Assembly: GCA_031368215.1 (NCBI GenBank)
Contig: JANLRD010000247.1
Span: 1-9,234 of the forward strand
Reading direction: 5' to 3'
Source: JANLQX01 sp031368215
GTDB lineage: Bacteria; Actinomycetota; Acidimicrobiia; Acidimicrobiales; JANYDT01
DNA length: 9,234 nucleotides
The notes beneath the pieces are model-generated. The model did no database searches, was not told where the DNA came from, and saw only the letters and a list, made by a program, of their open reading frames with translations. Shown piece by piece: positions 1-6,345 of the stretch. The number at the start of each line of letters is the position of its first letter. Position 1 is the first letter of the stretch. The position numbers and the translations under genes are program-made.

Positions 1-1478
1 ACGAGACCGCGGATGCACTGAGCGGCGAGAGCATCTGTTGCGCCAGCGAGAAGGTTCACCGATGCGAGGACGTTTCGCGCCATGACGGGAATCATCACGT
101 TCAGTTCGAAGGAACCCGACGTTCCGGCAAACGCGACGGCAGCGTCGTTGCCGATCACCTGCGCCACCACTTGGCAGACCACTTCGGGGATCACCGGATT
201 TACTTTGCCGGGCATGATCGACGAGCCGGCCTGCAGTGCCGGAAGGGTGATTTCGCCGAGTCCACCGATGGGCCCCGAGGCCATCCATCGCAGATCGTTG
301 GCGATCTTGAACAGTGAGATGCCAAGCCCACGGCACGCCGCCGATACCGTGACCAGCGCGTCTCGTCCACTCTGCGCCTCGAAATGATCGACCGCTTCCT
401 CCCAAGGAAATCCGGTGCGGGTCCGCAGGGCGTAAATCATCGAATCGACGTAGCCAGCCGGTGCGTTCAAACCTGTCCCCGTCGCCGTACCGCCGAGGGG
501 AAGTTCCATCAGTCGTGTGAAGGCCACGTCCATTGATCCCCGGGCAAGATCGACCATGCGGGCCATACCGCCAAATTCTTGGCCGAGGGTGACCGGGACG
601 GCATCCATCAAATGCGTCCGCCCGATCTTCACGACGCGGCGAAACTGCGTTGCCGAGGAATGCAACTCTGTCGACAGCAGATGCATCGCCGGAAACAGGG
701 CATCTCGCAAAGCCCGAGCGACCGCCATGTGCACGGCAGAAGGGACGGTGTCGTTCGAGGACTGAGCGGCGTTGACGTGGTCGTTGGGATGTATGGCGTT
801 GCCCGTGTCGGCGATTTCCATAGCGACCGAGGACACCACCTCGTTGACGTTCATGTTCGACGATGTTCCCGATCCTGTCTGAAAGACATCGACGAGAAAT
901 TGGTCGTCGTACTCACCTCGCGCCACGGCGTCGGCGGCCTGGATGATTCCGGCGACATCGCGCCCGTCGAGGTCCAACGTTCCCGAGGCTGCGTTCGCAC
1001 GTGCAGCTTCGGCCTTGATGATCGCAAGTTCGTGAATGACCGCCAGTGGAAACGGTTCCCCGCTGACTCTGAAATTCCTCAGAGCAAGCACCGTTTGTTC
1101 ACCCCACCGACTCTTGCTCAGGAACTCCCGTCCACGCAGCCGAGATTCGATGCCGTGATGCTTTCCGGTTTGCACCTTCCGGACGTGCTCCCAGATGGCG
1201 ATTTCATCGACGCTGGCTTCAGGCCCGAACTTCAACACGAGGGTGGCTTTGGTCTGGCAAACCGGGCACACGATGGCGAGAACCGCAGCCATGTCGGAGG
1301 GGTCCGACGCCCCCTCGAGTCGCCGCATGCCCTCGATGGCGACGTGGGCCGGGGAAAGGCAGGATGAGCACGTTCCACACGAGATCTGGCCACCGGTGGA
1401 GGCGAAGGCGTCACCGGCAAATCCGGCCTCGGCATACTGGGCCAACACGTCGGTCATCGTCTCGTCGGCTGGCTCCAT
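1..1478 (-). CDS. Zinc-ribbon module fused in frame to a class II fumarase/aspartase-family lyase (partial, 3' end outside window)
   Basis: The C-terminal part is a fumarase C/aspartase superfamily lyase, which reversibly eliminates water or ammonia to give fumarate in the cytoplasm. Visible landmarks are HPNDHVNAAQSSNDT (about residues 227-241), KIGRTHLMD (about 284-292), GTGLNAPAGY, KIANDLRW, and the mobile catalytic loop GSSIMPGKVNP (418-428), whose Ser is the family's catalytic base. NPVIPE after the loop and CIRGL near the edge are aspartase-like; KIANDLRW and SGSFELNV are fumarase-like, so the substrate is unsettled. Residues 1-100 are a separate module: MTDVLAQYAEAGF, CGTC (34-37), MRRLEGASDP, CPVC (71-74), FGPEAS. 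I recognise it as resembling small actinobacterial zinc-ribbon proteins that normally stand alone. No stop separates the two. The ATG at 1478 has no clear ribosome binding site; Met8 (1457) is an alternative. A GTG at 1175 could start a lyase without the module. The product would run roughly 100 residues longer than a normal lyase. Superfamily is certain; the fused form is less so. Confidence 0.85.
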   Translation of the reverse strand, partial: MEPADETMTDVLAQYAEAGFAGDAFASTGGQISCGTCSSCLSPAHVAIEGMRRLEGASDPSDMAAVLAIVCPVCQTKATLVLKFGPEASVDEIAIWEHVRKVQTGKHHGIESRLRGREFLSKSRWGEQTVLALRNFRVSGEPFPLAVIHELAIIKAEAARANAASGTLDLDGRDVAGIIQAADAVARGEYDDQFLVDVFQTGSGTSSNMNVNEVVSSVAMEIADTGNAIHPNDHVNAAQSSNDTVPSAVHMAVARALRDALFPAMHLLSTELHSSATQFRRVVKIGRTHLMDAVPVTLGQEFGGMARMVDLARGSMDVAFTRLMELPLGGTATGTGLNAPAGYVDSMIYALRTRTGFPWEEAVDHFEAQSGRDALVTVSAACRGLGISLFKIANDLRWMASGPIGGLGEITLPALQAGSSIMPGKVNPVIPEVVCQVVAQVIGNDAAVAFAGTSGSFELNVMIPVMARNVLASVNLLAGATDALAAQCIRGL

Positions 1479-1489
1479 CGTCGGCCCGT

Positions 1490-1612
1490 TCACACGAACA
1501 CCAGATTCGATGCCAACGATGTCGGCATCTGTCGACGGGCGGTCGGCGCTGAACCGGGGGCTGGGTTCATCAGCACACCGGGCGAGGTGACGGTCACGGG
1601 TGCGGCGCTCAC
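1490..1612 (-). CDS. Possible 40-residue leader ORF upstream of the lyase
   Basis: A GTG codon at 1612 follows a GGAGG four bases upstream, the best ribosome binding site in this stretch. The frame gives 40 residues beginning MSAAPVTVTSPGVLMNPAPG and ends at a TGA 11 bases before the ATG of the fused lyase. I recognise no family and the composition is low-complexity (Ala, Pro, Ser, Thr, Val). It may be a coupled leader peptide, or a remnant of the original N-terminus of the downstream protein in another frame, or chance. Confidence 0.2.
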   Translation of the reverse strand: MSAAPVTVTSPGVLMNPAPGSAPTARRQMPTSLASNLVFV

Positions 1613-1798
1613 GGTGCCTCCAAGCCGGGTCTGCCGTCGGACGCCGGACCCACGAGTCATCAGTACCCGGAGCCGTCAGGATCAAACCGCGTCGCCGGCG
1701 ATGAGCAGTCGCAATGCTCAGACTGAACTTGAGTATCACCTTTCGTTTGGAGAGGTGATGCTCCAAGGTTCGCGAACAACTGGTGGCCCGAGCGCGGC

Positions 1799-1830
1799 AA
1801 GGCCGAAGGGACGTTGGTCCCTTCGGCTTT
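1799..1830 (-). terminator. Strong hairpin between the PRC-barrel gene and the lyase
   Basis: GCCGAAGGGAC (1802-1812) pairs perfectly with GTCCCTTCGGC (1817-1827) around a GTTG loop. The stem extends outward by a G-U and two A-U pairs (1799-1801 with 1828-1830). It lies about 70 bases past the stop of the PRC-barrel gene and upstream of the lyase. There is no long T-run on either strand, so it fits the U-poor terminators common in actinobacteria. A second, weaker GC-rich inverted repeat follows at about 1831-1858. The rest of the 1613-1898 gap holds nothing I can identify. Confidence 0.5.
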
Positions 1831-1898
1831 GCCCATCGCCGAAGCGAAGGGCATCGGCAATGGGATCGCGCAGCTTCGAACGTCGGCGAGGCGACGTG

Positions 1899-2300
1899 TC
1901 AGAGCAACGGCTGGTAATACGCTTCGTAGGGTTCGGCGCGTGCGAGGTCGGGATGCGAGCGGTCATCGAGGTACTCGGGCGCCGCCCGCAGACCGTCCTT
2001 GGTCATTCTGATGAACACCTTTCGGTCCTCGAAGTTGATTTGGTCGACGAGGCCCGCCGGGATCTGACGCTTCTTGCCGAAGATCCAAAAGCCGGTATCC
2101 ACGACGATGCTGGCGCGGTCGATCTCTGTGGTCGACTCGTCGACCTTACCGATATGACCGTCGCGCGCTTCGACATCAAAGCCGATGATGCTCTGCCCAT
2201 CGTCGAGGACCTCCGTCTTGTAGCGCCACAACTCGCTCGGATTAGGCACGTCCGAATTAGGCACGTCCTGTCGGCCCGGATCGGTGATTCGTGATTCCAT
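1899..2300 (-). CDS. PRC-barrel domain protein
   Basis: A 133-residue cytoplasmic protein. Residues about 24-108 form a PRC-barrel: ELWRYKTEVLDDGQSIIGFDV, GHIGKVDE, then VVDTGFWIFGKKRQIPAG (67-83, the family's conserved core) and KVFIRMTKDGLRAAPEY. In photosynthetic bacteria the PRC barrel is part of the reaction-centre H subunit; in actinobacteria such short proteins are widespread and mostly of unknown, sometimes stress-related, role. I can claim no function beyond the fold. The ATG at 2300 is chosen because AAGGAGGA sits eight bases upstream; the frame stays open further but without such a site. The N-terminus has a short DVPNS/DVPNP repeat from a tandem duplication in the DNA. The C-terminal tail (EPYEAYYQPLL) has no recognised motif. 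Confidence 0.85.
   Translation of the reverse strand: MESRITDPGRQDVPNSDVPNPSELWRYKTEVLDDGQSIIGFDVEARDGHIGKVDESTTEIDRASIVVDTGFWIFGKKRQIPAGLVDQINFEDRKVFIRMTKDGLRAAPEYLDDRSHPDLARAEPYEAYYQPLL
2239..2268. repeat. 15-bp tandem duplication inside the PRC-barrel gene
   Basis: Two adjacent 15-base units, GGATTAGGCACGTCC (2239-2253) and GAATTAGGCACGTCC (2254-2268), differ at one base. On the coding strand they add DVPNS/DVPNP to the region before the barrel, keeping the frame. This looks like a recent slippage duplication in a linker. Confidence 0.85.
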
Positions 2301-2657
2301 GGGACTGTTCCTCCTTATCGGATGCCGCCGCTGGCACCAGACCCGCAAGTACCCGCCGAGCTCAGTTCCAAACCTCGAAAGCCGGTCTACGCAGAAAAAT
2401 CGGCGATCGGCCGAAACCTTGATCACAACGCATCGTCGTCATCATTCTCTTTGGTCAACCAGGCGGTCCGGGCGGTCATGCGTCTTCCCGAATTCGGGCT
2501 GGCTGAGCGTTGCCGATGACTGTCGTCCGGCGTGTGATTTTGAGGCGTTTGATGTTGAGGGGGTTTGGAGATGTGCCGTCAGACGTCCGGTAGAACCAGG
2601 TGATTCACCACACTGCACGTATGTTTCGGTGTGACGCCTCCGGGTACCTGCGGATGT
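2301..2657. other. Divergent intergenic region with a small palindrome
   Basis: This 357-base stretch separates the divergent PRC-barrel and SRPBCC genes and must hold both promoters. I see no convincing -35/-10 pair. A palindrome, TCGGC-GATCG-GCCGA, lies at 2400-2414 just after an A-run and is a possible regulator site. Reading frames here lack family features and I treat them as chance. Confidence 0.4.
2309..2316 (-). promoter_or_regulatory. Ribosome binding site of the PRC-barrel gene
   Basis: The minus strand reads AAGGAGGA, a near-perfect anti-16S match, with eight bases before the ATG at 2300. It decides the start in favour of 2300 over the upstream in-frame start at 2426. Confidence 0.8.
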
Positions 2658-3140
2658 ATGGAAACCGACCGCGCGACCGCATCCACAACGATCGAGGCTA
2701 CGCCGGAGGCGGTGTTCTCGGTGCTGGCCGACCCGTCGGCCCACGGTGCCATCGACGGCACCGGCTGGGTGCGAGAGTCCCTGAACGGTGACCGGATAAC
2801 CGCCTCCGGCCAGGTGTTCCGGATGGCCATGCACCACGAAAGCCACCCGGACAAGGACTACAAGATGGCCAACCGGGTCGAGGTGTTCGACGAGCCGCGG
2901 GCCATCGCGTGGAAGCCCGGGCACGAGTCACCCGAGACGGGGGAGATCAGCTTCGGCGGCTGGATCTGGCGCTACGACCTCGAGGCGAATGGACCGTCGC
3001 GCACGACGGTAACGCTGACCTACGACTGGTCAGCGGTCCCGCCCCCCATCCGTGAGCACATCGGCTTCCCGCCGTTCGGGCAGGACCACCTCGACAACTC
3101 GTTGCAGCACTTGTCCGACCTCGCCACGGCGCTCCCGTGA
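2658..3140 (+). CDS. SRPBCC/START-like ligand-binding family protein
   Basis: A 160-residue soluble protein of the SRPBCC (polyketide cyclase/dehydrase, START-like) fold, a helix-grip that binds hydrophobic ligands. The sequence opens ATASTTIEATPEAVFSVLAD (7-26, the usual first strand and helix), followed by VEVFDEPRAIAWKPG and, near the end, TTVTLTYDWSAVP and a C-terminal helix DHLDNSLQHLSDLATAL. The ATG at 2658 is chosen because the domain begins almost at once; an in-frame GTG at 2631 would add nine unremarkable residues. Neither start has a clear ribosome binding site, so the message may be leaderless. A truncated alpha/beta hydrolase begins 61 bases downstream. The ligand cannot be told from sequence. 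Confidence 0.8.
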   Translation: METDRATASTTIEATPEAVFSVLADPSAHGAIDGTGWVRESLNGDRITASGQVFRMAMHHESHPDKDYKMANRVEVFDEPRAIAWKPGHESPETGEISFGGWIWRYDLEANGPSRTTVTLTYDWSAVPPPIREHIGFPPFGQDHLDNSLQHLSDLATALP

Positions 3141-3201
3141 ACCTCACTCGCGTCGGAAACGCAGGTAGTCGAGGCGATCGGGTGTCGCAGGCGGTGACTC
3201 G

Positions 3202-3360
3202 GTGACCACCATCAACATCAATGGGGTAGCCATGGGCATCGAGTGTTTCGGTAACGACCATGCACCACTCGTCCTGCTCGCCGGCGGGACGACGGTAGCT
3301 AGTGGTTGCAAGTTGCCAGCGGACGGACGCAGCGTTCGTGCACAAACTCTTCGTCGCTGA
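3202..3360 (+). pseudogene. N-terminal remnant of an alpha/beta hydrolase
   Basis: From a GTG at 3202 the frame reads MTTININGVAMGIECFGNDH, then APLVLLAGGTT. This is how many alpha/beta hydrolases begin: a first strand, an acidic residue, then the PLVLLxGG strand-turn that forms the oxyanion hole. Resemblance stops at about 3292; the remaining ~20 codons to the TGA at 3358-3360 (VASGCKLPADGRS...) look like unrelated DNA. The nucleophile elbow, acid and histidine are all missing, so this cannot be an active hydrolase. It probably followed the SRPBCC gene in an operon before a deletion or insertion cut it. Family assignment from ~30 residues is tentative. Confidence 0.5.
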
Positions 3361-3550
3361 CCTCGCAATGGCCCCCGGTCGGGGCAGCCAAGAAAGTAAA
3401 CGCACGTACATGTCGTGCCACTTCCGTGCCACTTCGATCGGAAATGAGGGGCATTTTGGGGTGCTGGAGGGCATGCAGGCGAAGACCCGTACCCACGCTG
3501 AACTGCATGAACGCTGGTCAGGGATGCAGCAGATATCGATGACCATCGAT
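3293..3550. other. Non-coding segment between the hydrolase break and the tRNA fragment
   Basis: About 258 bases without a recognisable gene. Frames on both strands give proteins with no family features; the minus-strand ones read through the tRNA remnant and begin with the false GFEP or RRDSNPR peptides that reversed tRNA genes produce. The segment holds two copies of CGTGCCACTT and may be the end of a mostly lost mobile element. No integrase motif (R...HxxR...Y) is visible. Confidence 0.35.
3414..3434 (+). repeat. Two direct copies of CGTGCCACTT
   Basis: Exact copies at 3414-3423 and 3425-3434, with an 11-base period (about one helical turn). A third exact copy lies at 3677-3686, on the other side of the tRNA remnant. 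The helical phasing and position beside a tRNA-derived core resemble integrase arm-type sites, but this is inference. Confidence 0.6.
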
Positions 3551-3595
3551 TTGCCAAGGTGAGAGTCGCGGGTTCGAATCCCGTCTTCCGCTCCA
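3551..3595 (+). tRNA. 3' half of tRNA-Gly(GCC), truncated (likely attachment-site scar)
   Basis: The bases run from the anticodon loop TTGCCAA (anticodon GCC) through the T arm, GCGGG-TTCGAAT-CCCGT (3568-3584), and the 3' acceptor strand CTTCCGC (3585-3591) with T and CCA (3592-3595). This matches the 3' part of a bacterial tRNA-Gly(GCC). The expected 5' half, starting GCGGAAG with a D arm, is absent; the bases before 3551 cannot pair with the anticodon or acceptor stems. The remnant is therefore not a functional tRNA. The stretch from anticodon loop to 3' end is the usual crossover core for tyrosine integrases, so this is a probable att site. Plus orientation places the matching intact tRNA, if present, outside the window to the left. 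Confidence 0.8.
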
Positions 3596-3610
3596 AGTGA
3601 AACGGCAGCT

Positions 3611-3641
3611 CAGGCACCCTTGCGAGGGTGCCTGTTGCGTT
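3611..3641 (+). terminator. Rho-independent terminator after the tRNA-Gly remnant
   Basis: CAGGCACCCT (3611-3620) pairs perfectly with AGGGTGCCTG (3625-3634) around TGCG, followed by TTGCGTTT. It sits 15 bases after the CCA end, as expected for the native tRNA terminator. That suggests sequence to the right is original chromosome. Confidence 0.75.
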
Positions 3642-3676
3642 TCCAGAGCCCTGTTTTCCCCATCATTTCGACGTTT

Positions 3677-3686
3677 CGTGCCACTT
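3677..3686 (+). repeat. Third copy of CGTGCCACTT
   Basis: An exact 10-base match to the pair at 3414-3434, same orientation, on the far side of the tRNA remnant and its terminator. The surrounding 3642-3901 holds no gene I can support. Confidence 0.55.
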
Positions 3687-3901
3687 TGAAAAGCGCTCAA
3701 GGGACAGGCAACGAGCGGTCACGAGCGCAACAACTTGCCCTCGGCGCGGACAAGTTCTGAACTCCACGTGCTCGGTCCAGCGGACCGCCGGGGAATGCGT
3801 GAATCGTGTGGCTGATGGTCGTTTGACGGGATGTCTCGGGGGTATTCACTTGAACTCTGGTTGTTCGTCGATGGGGGCTGTGCTTGCGAGTGTTGACGAT
3901 G

Positions 3902-4833
3902 TCAGTGGGCTCGTCGGAGGAGGGTTCGAAGGGTGGAGGCGTTGGCATAGCCGACTTGCCGGGCGATTTGCTCGACACTTTGGTCGGTGGTGTCGGCGAG
4001 GTGGGTGGCGCGTTCGACTCGGAGTCGTTGAACGAAGTCGATTGGGCTCATCCCGAGAACAGTTTGGGTGCGTCGTTCCAGTGTGCGTCGACTGGTACCG
4101 AGGACGGCTGCGACATCGTGAAGGTCGAGTGGTTCGTGCAGGTTGACGCGGACGTGTTGTTCAAATTCCAAACGAGGGCGTCAGAGTGCGCGAGGTGGTC
4201 CAATACGAGGTACCCGCGTTGGGAGGGCCGTTCGTCGATCACGAGCATTCGAGCGACGTGCTGAGCGAGCGCTGGGCTTACTCTTCGCACGATCGCGAGG
4301 GCCAAGTCGAGGTGTGCGAATGCTGCTCCTGCGATCATCTTTCCGTCGTCGGAAACCACCATGGCATCGAGATCGAGTGTCACGGTCGGGTATCGTCCAC
4401 GAAACGCGGCACCGAGCCACCAACTTGTCGTTGCGTGATGCTGGTCAAGCAGACCGGTTTCGGCCCACGCGAAGACGCCTGTGCATGCGGCAGCAACGCT
4501 TGCGGCGGCATGGTCGATACGGCCGAGCGCTCGAGTCACGGCTCGTACGTCGCGGCCTTTCAACGCTTCCGTCGTGTCGTGCTCGTTGAGGGTGCCGAGC
4601 GCCGGGATCACGATCGTGTCGAAGCAGTCAAGATCCCTCAGGCTCATCGTTACCGGAAGGGTGAGCCCGGCACCCGTGACGACCTTGCGGCGTGCACCGA
4701 CAACATCGATACGGATGGGCGGGATCGAATTGTCGAATGCGGGCCGGAGGACCTCCGCTGTTCCTAACACGTCAATGAACACGGTGAGCGCAGACGTGAA
4801 ACAACCATCGACACCGACAAGCGCGACGTGCAT
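3902..4833 (-). pseudogene. GlxA-family AraC-type regulator, broken by a one-base deletion
   Basis: With one base restored this would be about 310 residues, the usual length of GlxA-type regulators: a DJ-1/PfpI-like N-terminal domain and a C-terminal AraC helix-turn-helix that binds DNA. The first part (MHVALVGVDGCFTSALTVFI) contains AAACTGVFAWAETGLLD and ATTSWWLG, the family's conserved nucleophile-elbow region, then HVARMLVIDERPSQRGY and LAHSDALV. There the frame shifts at CTCGTTTGGAATTTG: one base is missing, most simply from the TTT at 4170-4172 (GTTTTG to GTTTG). The other frame continues LEFEQHVRVNLHEPLDLHDV and the helix-turn-helix VAAVLGTSRRTLERRTQ...IARQVGYANASTLRTLLRRAH. Without correction the product ends at 4048 and lacks the DNA-binding domain. 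It is divergent from the ABM-domain gene, probably its former target. A sequencing error is the main alternative. Confidence 0.85.
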
Positions 4834-4836
4834 GAC

Positions 4837-4863
4837 GCATACGGTGCTAAATCTGTCGTATCC
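4837..4863. promoter_or_regulatory. Inverted repeat at the start of the GlxA-type regulator (candidate operator)
   Basis: GCATACG (4837-4843) and CGTATCC (4857-4863) form an inverted repeat, with ATACG/CGTAT exact, spaced 13 bases. It lies just before the regulator's ATG (4833) inside the 113-base divergent promoter region. It could be the autoregulatory or shared operator. A possible -10 (TACCGT, 4892-4897) for the plus-strand gene lies nearby, but its -35 is weak. Confidence 0.25.
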
Positions 4864-4946
4864 GCCACTGGCCGCTAACAGGTGGACTCTCTACCGTGAA
4901 CATCGTCTTCGGCGACACGCGTCGAACACGACACTGAGGAGAACCA

Positions 4947-5249
4947 ATGGTCAGCGTTGCGCTCGTCGTCAAAATGATCGCGAAGGACGAGACCAAGAAT
5001 GAGGTCGCCGAATTCCTCTCCGGGGCAGTGGCACTAGCGAACGCGGAGGAGGGCACACCTGTGTGGTTCGCGCTGCGCACCGATGACCACACGTTCTGGA
5101 TCGTCGACGCGTTTCCCGGAGATACGCAAGGACAAGCGCATCTCAACGGACCGATCGCCGCCGCGTTGATGGCCAACGTCGACAGACTCCTCGCCGCGCC
5201 GCCAGAGATCCATAACGCCGACCTCCTCGCGTCGAAGGTGGTCGCCTGA
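4947..5249 (+). CDS. ABM-domain (antibiotic biosynthesis monooxygenase-like) protein
   Basis: A 100-residue dimeric alpha+beta-barrel (ABM) protein. The pattern is a first strand ALVVKMIAKDETKNEVAEFL (5-24), then EEGTPVWFALRTDDHTFWIVDAFP (34-57), AHLNGPIAAALM, LLAAPPEIHNADLLASK. I recognise this as a common small actinobacterial and proteobacterial subfamily. Some ABM proteins are cofactor-free monooxygenases acting on quinols or polyketides, but most members like this have no assigned substrate. The ATG at 4947 is supported by GAGGAGA (4936-4942). It is divergent from the broken GlxA-type regulator and lies 157 bases before the PLP enzyme on the same strand, so the two may be co-regulated. 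Confidence 0.85.
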   Translation: MVSVALVVKMIAKDETKNEVAEFLSGAVALANAEEGTPVWFALRTDDHTFWIVDAFPGDTQGQAHLNGPIAAALMANVDRLLAAPPEIHNADLLASKVVA

Positions 5250-5270
5250 GCACCGGTCCACCAGGTGCTC
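5248..5270 (+). terminator. Hairpin overlapping the ABM-gene stop codon
   Basis: GAGCACC (5248-5254) pairs with GGTGCTC (5264-5270). There is no T-run after it, so it may be a weak or partial terminator, an mRNA-stability element, or chance. The rest of 5271-5406 shows only the ribosome binding site GAGGT (5396-5400) of the next gene. Confidence 0.3.
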
Positions 5271-5406
5271 GTCGAGACAGCGAAGGTCCGTTCTCGTGAT
5301 GTGCCAAGACTCCAGTCAGACGGTCGTCCCAGCTGGCAGTATCGATCGACGGTTTGAATGAATCCAAAAGGTCGGAGAACCACAAAACCACGAACGAGGT
5401 AGTCGA

Positions 5407-6345
5407 ATGCAAAATTCATCGACCGGGGTCTTCGCCGGGATCGGAAACACTCCACTCGTCGAACTGCGCCGCGTCGTGCCCAGGAGCGGGGCACGCATCG
5501 TGGCGAAGCTCGAATGGGCCAACCCGACCGGCAGTATGAAAGACCGGATGGCCCGCACTGCCATCGAAGGCGCTATCCGAGACGGACGCCTCCGCCCCGG
5601 TGACACTGTCGTGGAGTACACCGCTGGCACCACTGGCATTTCTCTCGCTTTCGTATGTGCCGCGCTCGGATACGGCCTCCACATCGTCTTTTCGGACGCG
5701 TTCAGCGTGGAGAAACGCCGCACGATGAAAGCATTCGGGGCGACCGTCGAGGAAGTGAAGAGCGATCGCGGACAGATCACTGAGTCGCTCATCAAATCAA
5801 TGATCGCGAGAGCTGGCGAGGTTGCCGCGCAACCGGGGCACTGGTGGTGCGACCAGTTGAACAACCACGACGCCATCGCAGGATACCTTCCCCTTGGCGA
5901 AGAGATCTGGACGCAAACGGGTGGGCGGGTCGACGCGTTCGTTCATGTCGTCGGCACCGCGCACTCCATTCATGGCGTGGCCCGCGCAATCCGGGCGCAC
6001 AAGCCCGGTTTGCACGTCGCAGCAGTTGAGCCTGCGGAATCAGCCGTGCTCTCCGGAGGACCCACCGGGTCGAACCGGATAGAGGGAATAGGCATCGGTT
6101 TCATACCACCGCTCTGGGAACCCGACCAGGTCGACGAGATCCAACAAGTATCAGCTGACGAGGCTATGGCCATGGCCAGACGCCTCGCCCGAGAAGAAGG
6201 ACTCTTCGCGGGTACCTCCTCAGGGGCCAACGTCGTCGCCGCCCTACGCGTCGCCGAGCGTCTCGGCCCAAGTGCGACCGTAGCAACCATCATCTGCGAT
6301 TCCGGTCTCCGGTACCTTTCAACGGAGCTCTACCGCACCGACTGA
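5407..6345 (+). CDS. Cysteine synthase/cystathionine beta-synthase-like PLP-dependent enzyme
   Basis: A 312-residue fold-type II PLP enzyme, close to the ~310 residues of cysteine synthases, expected to do a beta-replacement or beta-elimination on an O-activated serine or related amino acid in the cytoplasm. Landmarks: GIGNTPLVEL (11-20), NPTGSMKDRMA with the PLP lysine at K45, the substrate loop TAGTTG (72-77), IEGIGIGFIPP (225-235), GTSSGAN (269-275) and CDSGLRYLST (297-306). Two motifs depart from classical CysK: TSGNTG is TAGTTG, and the phosphate loop GTGGT is GTAHS (183-187). The enzyme may therefore not use O-acetylserine. The ATG is supported by GAGGT six bases upstream. No serine acetyltransferase or other sulfur gene is adjacent. 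The family is certain, the substrate is not, and I give no gene symbol for that reason. Confidence 0.88.
   Translation: MQNSSTGVFAGIGNTPLVELRRVVPRSGARIVAKLEWANPTGSMKDRMARTAIEGAIRDGRLRPGDTVVEYTAGTTGISLAFVCAALGYGLHIVFSDAFSVEKRRTMKAFGATVEEVKSDRGQITESLIKSMIARAGEVAAQPGHWWCDQLNNHDAIAGYLPLGEEIWTQTGGRVDAFVHVVGTAHSIHGVARAIRAHKPGLHVAAVEPAESAVLSGGPTGSNRIEGIGIGFIPPLWEPDQVDEIQQVSADEAMAMARRLAREEGLFAGTSSGANVVAALRVAERLGPSATVATIICDSGLRYLSTELYRTD

Noticed and set aside
579..1367. Plus-strand 262-codon frame
   Set aside because: It is the antisense shadow of the lyase, with no recognisable domain and biased arginine/glycine/histidine composition.
3288..3325. Possible 5' half of the tRNA-Gly (TAGCTAGTGGTTGC...TTGCCA), implying a tRNA split by a 230-bp insert or intron
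   Set aside because: The acceptor strand GCGGAAG is missing, the D stem does not pair, and the anticodon stem does not match. Similarity is limited to short stretches and is probably chance.
3144..3617. Minus-strand reading frames of 157 and 199 codons across 2947-3617, some starting with GFEPATL or RRDSNPR peptides
   Set aside because: Those peptides are the well-known false translation of a reversed tRNA T arm. The frames have no family features and cross the tRNA remnant.
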